From: Gemmatimonadota bacterium
GTDB taxonomy: Bacteria > Gemmatimonadota > Gemmatimonadetes > Gemmatimonadales > GWC2-71-9
Length of the DNA stretch: 11,550 nucleotides
Direction: 5' to 3'
Assembly (NCBI GenBank): GCA_003220855.1
Contig: QHTP01000120.1
Coordinates: 1-11,550, forward strand
The position numbers and the translations under genes are program-made. This document shows positions 6,989 through 11,550 of the stretch, in pieces (position 1 is the first letter of the stretch; each line of letters begins with the position of its first letter). The notes beneath the pieces are model-generated. The model had not been told where the DNA came from and ran no database searches. It was given only the letters and a program-made list of their open reading frames with translations.

Positions 6989-8014
6989 GTGACCGCTTGC
7001 ACCTACTGCGGCCGCGACAATGAGCCCGGCGCTCGAGTTTGCATGGATTGCGGCAAACCGATGGACGGGTCCGCGGGACTGAAAGGCGAGGTGACCGCGA
7101 TTCCGGGGACGCGCCCCCTCGCGGCGGCCGTCGGCGTCGCCGCGGGTGAGTCGCTCACCTGCCCCTTCTGCGGCGCCCGGGCCACCCGGGCGCGGCCGTT
7201 CTGCCCGCACTGCGGCCGCCGTCTGAGCGCTCCCGGCTCCGGTCCGAGCTGCGCGCGCTGCGGCTCCCCGGTCGGAACCGCCACTCGGTTCTGCGCCACG
7301 TGCGGCGCACCCGTCGGCGATGCCGGCTTGCCGCGCCGCGTTTCTCCCGGCGCTCCGCGCACGGCGGGCACCATCACGCTCGTGCTGCTCGACGACGCGG
7401 GAACCCCCACGCAGCGCTTCGAGCGCGCCGGACCCGACACGACCATCGGACGGCAGGACGGCGACATCCGGTTTCCGGACGACGTGTTCCTGTCTCCGCT
7501 GCACGCCAAGATCTCCTGGGAGGAAGACACGCTCGTGGTCCGCGACCTGGGCAGCCGCAACGGCACCTGGGTGTTCCTCGAGGCGCCTCACCGGCTGCTC
7601 GACGGCGATCTGCTGCTCATCGGCTCGCAGGTGATCCGATTCCGGCGGTTGGGCTATCCGGGTCCGCATCCCCCCGACGCCGACGCCACCCGGCGCATGG
7701 GCAGCCTGATCCCGAGCGCCGACATCGCGAGCCTGACGCAGCTGCGCTCCGACGGCAGCGCGCGCGACGTGATCCAGCTCTCTCCCGGCCGCGACGTGAT
7801 GATCGGCCGCGAGCAGGGTGACTGGATCTTCCCGTACGACCCCTCGATGAGTGCGCGGCACGCGGTGGTTCGCTCCGAGGACGCGGACTTCGTGGTGGTC
7901 GACGCCGACAGCCGGAACGGCGTCGCCCTGGCCGCGCGCGGGGACATGCCGCTGCGCCACAACTCGCGCATCCTGGTGGGCGACAAGCTCCTGCGCGTCG
8001 AGCTCTCCGCGTGA
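6989..8014 (+). CDS. triple zinc-ribbon protein with two FHA domains
   Basis: Cytoplasmic adaptor of 341 residues, predicted to bind phosphothreonine on partner proteins. Three zinc ribbons with paired CxxC motifs occupy the N-terminus: Cys4/7/18/21, Cys58/61/72/75 and Cys88/91/102/105. Two FHA domains follow. The first (about 130-218) has GR154-155, Ser169-x-x-His172 and RNGT. The second (about 262-338) has GR273-274, Ser288-x-x-His291 and RNGV. No TM segment is visible. The start is GTG 6989; no better start lies closer, although the nearest G-rich patch (6974-6977) is 11 bases away. Its stop overlaps the start of the kinase gene by 4 bases, so the kinase or its targets are likely ligands. 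Ser/Thr-rich linker residues (about 236-262) could themselves be phosphorylated. Confidence 0.93.
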   Translation: MTACTYCGRDNEPGARVCMDCGKPMDGSAGLKGEVTAIPGTRPLAAAVGVAAGESLTCPFCGARATRARPFCPHCGRRLSAPGSGPSCARCGSPVGTATRFCATCGAPVGDAGLPRRVSPGAPRTAGTITLVLLDDAGTPTQRFERAGPDTTIGRQDGDIRFPDDVFLSPLHAKISWEEDTLVVRDLGSRNGTWVFLEAPHRLLDGDLLLIGSQVIRFRRLGYPGPHPPDADATRRMGSLIPSADIASLTQLRSDGSARDVIQLSPGRDVMIGREQGDWIFPYDPSMSARHAVVRSEDADFVVVDADSRNGVALAARGDMPLRHNSRILVGDKLLRVELSA

Positions 8015-9582
8015 AAGTCTGTCCCGTCTGTTCGACCGAATACACCGACGAGGTTCGCTTCTGCCCGAACGACGGGCAGACGCTGCGCTCGTCGTCGCCC
8101 GGGACCGACCTCGTCGGGCAGGTGCTGGCCGACCGCTACCACGTGGTCCGGAAACTCGGCGAGGGGGGCATGGGGCAGGTGTACCTGGCCGAGCACGTGA
8201 AGATGGGGCGCAAGAGCGCCATCAAGGTGATGAGCCCGTCGATGGTGCACGACCCCGACGCCGTGGCGCGCTTCAATCGGGAGGCGGCAAATGCCAGCCG
8301 CATCAGCCATCCCAATGTCTGCGCCGTCTACGACTTCGGCGAGACCCCCGAGGGGATCATCTACCTCGCCATGGAGTTCGTCGAGGGCGAACCGCTCACC
8401 GAGCTGCTCGCGCGCGAGGGCGAGCTGCCGGTCGCGCGGGCGGGCGCGATCTTCCTCCAGGTGGCGGACGCCCTCCAGGCGGCGCACGACCTCGGCATCG
8501 TGCACCGCGACCTGAAGCCCGACAATGTCATGCTGTCGCGGGGCCGCGACGGCACGGACGTCGTCAAGGTCGTCGATTTCGGGATCGCGAAAGCGGTGGG
8601 CGGGCGCGACACGCAGAAGGTCACGAAGACCGGTCTGGTCGTCGGGACGCCCGAGTTCATGAGTCCCGAGCAGCTGGCGGGGGACCCGGTCGACGGCCGC
8701 AGCGACCTGTACGCACTCGCCCTCGTGTTCTTCAAGATGCTCGCCGGCGAGCTGCCCTTTGCGGGCACGACCGCGCAGGACACCATGGTCCAGCGCCTGA
8801 CCGACGAGCCCGCCACGCTCGCCGACGTGCGCCCCGATCTGCGCTTCCCGCCGGGCCTGCAGGCGACGCTCGACACCGCCCTCACGCGCAGCCCGGCCGA
8901 CCGCTATCAGTCGACGGTCAAGTTCGCGAACGACGTGGCCGCGGTGCTCGGTCTGCAGCGGGGAGCGCGGTTGAGTCCGGTCCCACCGACCCGCCGAGAC
9001 TCGGAGTTCGACGCCAGGACGGAGCTGTTGCGCCGGTCGGTAGCCATGCCCTCGGCCCGGAGGCCGCCACCGCGGCGGAACCGCCGGCTGGTGCCGATCC
9101 TGGCCGGCGCCGTGGTCATCCTCGCAGCGGTGGGGGCGGCCCTGGCGTTACGCGGCGGCGGGAAGGCAGTGGACACCAGCGCGCACCCCGACACGACGCC
9201 TCGCGTCGCGGTCATCCCGGCGCGCGACTCGACCGCTCCGCCCTCGCCGGTCCCCGCGAGTTCCCCGCCACGCCGCGTGGTGAAGCGGCCCATCGCAGTG
9301 AAGACGAACATCGACGTGAGCCGCGCCCGTGAGCTGCTCGACAACCTGTATCTCTACCAGCTGATGCCCAAGACCGCTCGCTGGATAGGCGACTCCGCGA
9401 TGCACCTGTTCAACGCTCCCGGGATCACTCGAGAGGACAAGGCGTACGCCGCGTTCGTCTTCGGCATGGCCCTCGCGCAGATGAACGATCGTGCTCACGG
9501 CTGTGAATGGATTCAGAAGGCGGCCGAGCTCCAGCCGGCCGACACGGTCTACCCCAAGATCGCCGCCCAGTGCGGACGCTGA
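8011..9582 (+). CDS. membrane Ser/Thr protein kinase with zinc ribbon and helical C-terminal domain
   Basis: Hanks-type kinase of 523 residues. The N-terminal ribbon-like motif has Cys4, Cys7 and Cys18, but the fourth Cys is replaced (FCPNDG). The kinase domain (about 43-312) is complete: GEGGMG 50-55, Lys72, HRDLKPDN with Asp167, DFG 189-191, and GTPEFMSPEQ. The activation loop TQKVTKTGLVVGT offers Thr sites. A basic, Pro-rich linker precedes one TM segment (about 360-380). The outside part has a Pro/Thr/Ser-rich stretch and a helical domain (about 434-523) resembling a TPR pair (DKAYAAFVFGMALAQ), with Cys498 and Cys521 possibly forming a disulfide. GTG 8011 overlaps the FHA gene stop as GTGA. 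Unlike the kinase on the opposite strand it lacks PEGA and TonB-C-like domains. It is the writer of the operon's phospho-switch. Confidence 0.94.
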   Translation: MKVCPVCSTEYTDEVRFCPNDGQTLRSSSPGTDLVGQVLADRYHVVRKLGEGGMGQVYLAEHVKMGRKSAIKVMSPSMVHDPDAVARFNREAANASRISHPNVCAVYDFGETPEGIIYLAMEFVEGEPLTELLAREGELPVARAGAIFLQVADALQAAHDLGIVHRDLKPDNVMLSRGRDGTDVVKVVDFGIAKAVGGRDTQKVTKTGLVVGTPEFMSPEQLAGDPVDGRSDLYALALVFFKMLAGELPFAGTTAQDTMVQRLTDEPATLADVRPDLRFPPGLQATLDTALTRSPADRYQSTVKFANDVAAVLGLQRGARLSPVPPTRRDSEFDARTELLRRSVAMPSARRPPPRRNRRLVPILAGAVVILAAVGAALALRGGGKAVDTSAHPDTTPRVAVIPARDSTAPPSPVPASSPPRRVVKRPIAVKTNIDVSRARELLDNLYLYQLMPKTARWIGDSAMHLFNAPGITREDKAYAAFVFGMALAQMNDRAHGCEWIQKAAELQPADTVYPKIAAQCGR

Positions 9583-10616
9583 CCTTGTTCGGACGCTCTC
9601 CCTCCAAAGCCATCAAGGTCGAGGTCTTCGCGAAGACCGACCTGGGCCGCACGCGCGATCACAACGAGGACCACTTTCTCGTCGCGGACCTGACGCGGCG
9701 CGACGCCTCGCTCAAGCCGGCGGTCCGCACACACGAGGTCGGCGAGCGCGGCTCGCTGTTCGTGGTCGCCGACGGCATGGGCGGCGCCGCGGCGGGCGAG
9801 GTGGCCAGCGCGATGGCGACCGAGGCGATCTACGGGCAGATGCTCAACGCCTGGGGGAGCGAGCGCGACCTGACACCGCAGCGGTTCGCGTACCGGCTGC
9901 GGGAAGCGGTGGAAGCGGCGAACCGTCAGATCCACTCGTACGCCGCGGCGCACCCCGAGGTCCGGGGCATGGGAACGACGACGACCGCCGTCGGGGTGCT
10001 CGGCGACCACTTTTTCCTCAGCCAGGTGGGTGACAGCCGCGCCTACCTCATCCGTCAGGGCCAGGCCGTCCAGCTCACCAAGGACCAATCTCTGATGCAG
10101 CGCCTGGTCGAGGCGGGTGAGCTGACTGAGGAGGAAGCCGCGAAGAGCGAGCGTCGCAACATCATCCTCCAGGCGCTCGGGCCCGACGCGCGCGTGAAGG
10201 TGGATCTCACGCATCAAGAGGTCCGCCGGGGCGACATGCTCGTGCTCTGCTCCGACGGGCTCTCCGGCTCCGTCAAGAAAGAGGAGATCGCCGAGATCGC
10301 CACGCGCGAACGGGACCTGCAGGCGGCGTGCGACCGGCTGATCGCGCTCGCGAACGAGCGCGGCGGACCCGACAACATCACCGTCATCCTGGCGCGCTTC
10401 GACGGCGAAGGGTTGCGACCGCCGGAGGCGAGCGCGGAGGTTGGGCACCGGGTGTATCCCCTCATTGACACCGAGACCAGCACCGAGCCGGTGCCCGTGT
10501 ACAAGGGAAGCCGCCCGCCGGAGCCCACGGCACGGGCGCGCTGGCGTCTGGTCGCGCTCGGGCTCGCCGCGCTCGCCGCGGCAGTCGCGCTCTACCTGGT
10601 CAAGCGGAGCCCGTGA
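9570..10616 (+). CDS. PP2C-family Ser/Thr protein phosphatase with C-terminal TM segment
   Basis: Metal-dependent phosphatase (PPM/PP2C, PrpC/Stp-like) of about 348 residues that should reverse the neighbouring kinase's phosphorylation. Motifs in order: TDLGRTRDHNED (about 23-34), VADGMGG with metal-binding Asp68, GMGTTTTA (about 134-139), VGDSRAY with Asp155, LCSDGLSG with Asp229, and GGPDN with Asp268. After the catalytic domain (about 15-280) comes a linker and a single TM helix at about 324-344 with a short basic tail, so the enzyme is probably anchored with its catalytic part in the cytoplasm. I chose GTG 9570, overlapping the kinase stop by 13 bases; a TTG at 9585 would remove five residues. 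No strong ribosome site is visible, which suggests coupled translation. Confidence 0.94.
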   Translation: MRTLTLFGRSPSKAIKVEVFAKTDLGRTRDHNEDHFLVADLTRRDASLKPAVRTHEVGERGSLFVVADGMGGAAAGEVASAMATEAIYGQMLNAWGSERDLTPQRFAYRLREAVEAANRQIHSYAAAHPEVRGMGTTTTAVGVLGDHFFLSQVGDSRAYLIRQGQAVQLTKDQSLMQRLVEAGELTEEEAAKSERRNIILQALGPDARVKVDLTHQEVRRGDMLVLCSDGLSGSVKKEEIAEIATRERDLQAACDRLIALANERGGPDNITVILARFDGEGLRPPEASAEVGHRVYPLIDTETSTEPVPVYKGSRPPEPTARARWRLVALGLAALAAAVALYLVKRSP

Positions 10617-11550
10617 ACGCCCGGTTCACGTTCCTCTCGGGCGCACGCGTCGGGCAGGTCGAGATCTTCCGCAAGTCCTACATCGTTCTGGGCCGTCATC
10701 CCCTCTCCGACGTACGCTTCGATACGGATCGCGATCTGGACGTCTCCGCCCGCCACGCCCGCATCGTCCGTCACGGCGAGAGCTTCCTACTCCGCGACCT
10801 GGGCAGCACCAACGGCACGTTCGTCAACGGCACGCACATCGCGGGCGACGTTACCCTGAGGGACGGCGACGTGATCGCATTCGGGCAGAACGGGCCGGCC
10901 GTGGAATTCCACGTGGTCGCCGGGGAGCCCGGCGACGACGCGGTGTCCGACGCGGTGCGTCAGGCAGCGGAACGCATGTCCTCGCCCCGCGCGTCGTACC
11001 CTCGGGCGAGGGCGTCCAGTACGGCGGTGCGGATCGCCGCGGAGGTAGCACGCCAGACGCTCCACCTGCGCCGCACCACCAAGGTCCTGATTGCCCTGCT
11101 CGGCGCGGCGCTCGCGGCCTTCGGCTGGGTCCAGCGGAACAATGCCCGCGAGACGGCCGCACTCGCGCGGTTCCAATCGCAGCTCGCGAGCCTGCAGGAC
11201 GCGTTGCGGCAGTCGCAGGCGGAGGTGGCGCGGCTCCGGGGCGAGCTCGCGGCGGCGAGCTCGGCGCACAATGGGGGGACCGTCGCCCGGCTGCGCACGA
11301 CCCTCGACTCCGCCGAGGCCCGGCAGCGCGGGCTGGCCGGGGCGGCGGCCGTCGACTACCGCGCTATCTCGCTCGCAAACCAGGACGCCGTGGCCCTGCT
11401 CGCCGTCGCGTTCTCCGAGCGGGAGATCGTCTCCGGCACCGCGTTCGCGGTGGACTCGCAGGGCACCCTCGTCACCAACAAGCACGTGCTGGTGGGGGAG
11501 GAGGGGAGCCGGCGCCCGGAGCGGATCGCTGTCAAGTTCGCGGGGAGCCG
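10613..11550 (+). CDS. FHA - TM - coiled-coil - trypsin-like serine protease, 3' end beyond window
   Basis: Only the first 312 residues are visible. An N-terminal FHA domain (about 8-100) is intact: GRHP 27-30, Ser46-x-x equivalent SARH ending at His48, and STNGT 65-69. A linker leads to one TM helix (about 157-173), then a coiled coil (about 180-240, heptad-like Leu/Ala pattern in QSQLASLQDALRQSQAEV). From about 258 the sequence resembles the start of an S1C/HtrA-type protease (SGTAFAVDSQGTLVTNKHV), with His291 as probable catalytic His; the Asp and Ser of the triad lie past the window. The layout implies a cytoplasmic phospho-reader linked to a periplasmic protease. GTG 10613 overlaps the phosphatase stop by 4 bases, with GGAG just upstream at 10606-10609. 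The protease assignment rests on the first part of the domain only. Confidence 0.85.
   Translation, partial: MNARFTFLSGARVGQVEIFRKSYIVLGRHPLSDVRFDTDRDLDVSARHARIVRHGESFLLRDLGSTNGTFVNGTHIAGDVTLRDGDVIAFGQNGPAVEFHVVAGEPGDDAVSDAVRQAAERMSSPRASYPRARASSTAVRIAAEVARQTLHLRRTTKVLIALLGAALAAFGWVQRNNARETAALARFQSQLASLQDALRQSQAEVARLRGELAAASSAHNGGTVARLRTTLDSAEARQRGLAGAAAVDYRAISLANQDAVALLAVAFSEREIVSGTAFAVDSQGTLVTNKHVLVGEEGSRRPERIAVKFAGS

Noticed and set aside
5626..8505. Minus-strand open frames 5626-7002, 6548-7960 and 7654-8505
   Set aside because: They overlap clear amidase, FHA and kinase coding sequence in other frames and show no domain pattern.
7851..9332. Plus-strand open frame of 493 codons across the kinase gene
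   Set aside because: Arg/Gly/Ala-rich shadow of the kinase frame, which carries every catalytic motif.
9549..11485. Minus-strand open frames 9549-10448 and 10787-11485
   Set aside because: Antisense to the phosphatase and FHA-protease genes; no recognisable domain and no start signal.
6989..11550. Type VI secretion-associated PpkA/PppA/Fha cluster
   Set aside because: Kinase, phosphatase and FHA proteins are shared with that system, but no Tss structural gene is visible and the trypsin-like fusion does not fit.
1..11550. tRNA, rRNA, CRISPR array, insertion sequence or prophage
   Set aside because: Nothing of this kind was recognised by reading both strands; coding density leaves almost no room.

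Overview
The window is very GC-rich bacterial DNA, almost fully coding, with frequent GTG starts and 4-base start/stop overlaps. Zinc-ribbon Ser/Thr kinases, PEGA and TonB-C modules, FHA proteins and an Omp85-type barrel protein suggest a Gram-negative (diderm) organism. The overall style, including promoter-like TAAnTT -10 elements, is most like Gemmatimonadota. That placement is inference; no rRNA or marker gene is present.

Left half, minus strand (read from about 6893 down to 1): a lipoprotein N-acetylmuramoyl-L-alanine amidase is followed, with a 4-base overlap, by a large exported protein that appears to join an HExxH peptidase-like domain, a TolB/WD40-like beta-propeller and a C-terminal Omp85-like barrel. 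After a 73-base gap with its own TTGACA/TAAGTT promoter-like sequence comes a membrane Ser/Thr kinase with an N-terminal zinc ribbon and a PEGA plus TonB-C-like extracytoplasmic region. A gamma-class carbonic anhydrase family gene overlaps the kinase 3' end and runs off the left edge.

Right half, plus strand (6989 to the right edge): four tightly packed genes form a phospho-signalling operon. They are a triple-zinc-ribbon protein with two FHA domains, a zinc-ribbon Ser/Thr kinase with a TM segment and helical C-terminal domain, a PP2C phosphatase with a C-terminal TM segment, and an FHA-TM-coiled-coil-trypsin-like protease that is cut by the window end. Writer, eraser and readers of Ser/Thr phosphorylation are thus encoded together.

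The two halves diverge from a short, relatively AT-rich region (about 6894-6988) with face-to-face promoter-like elements. One half carries envelope enzymes plus a kinase and the other a complete phospho-switch with a probable periplasmic protease. A plausible but unproven reading is that the locus couples envelope state to protein phosphorylation. The strongest leads for novelty are the fusion architectures (kinase-PEGA-TonB-C, peptidase-propeller-barrel, FHA-TM-protease) and an imperfect 23-bp inverted repeat at the amidase/barrel-protein junction. No tRNA, rRNA, CRISPR, insertion sequence or origin was seen, and no gene-free stretch exceeds about 100 bases.
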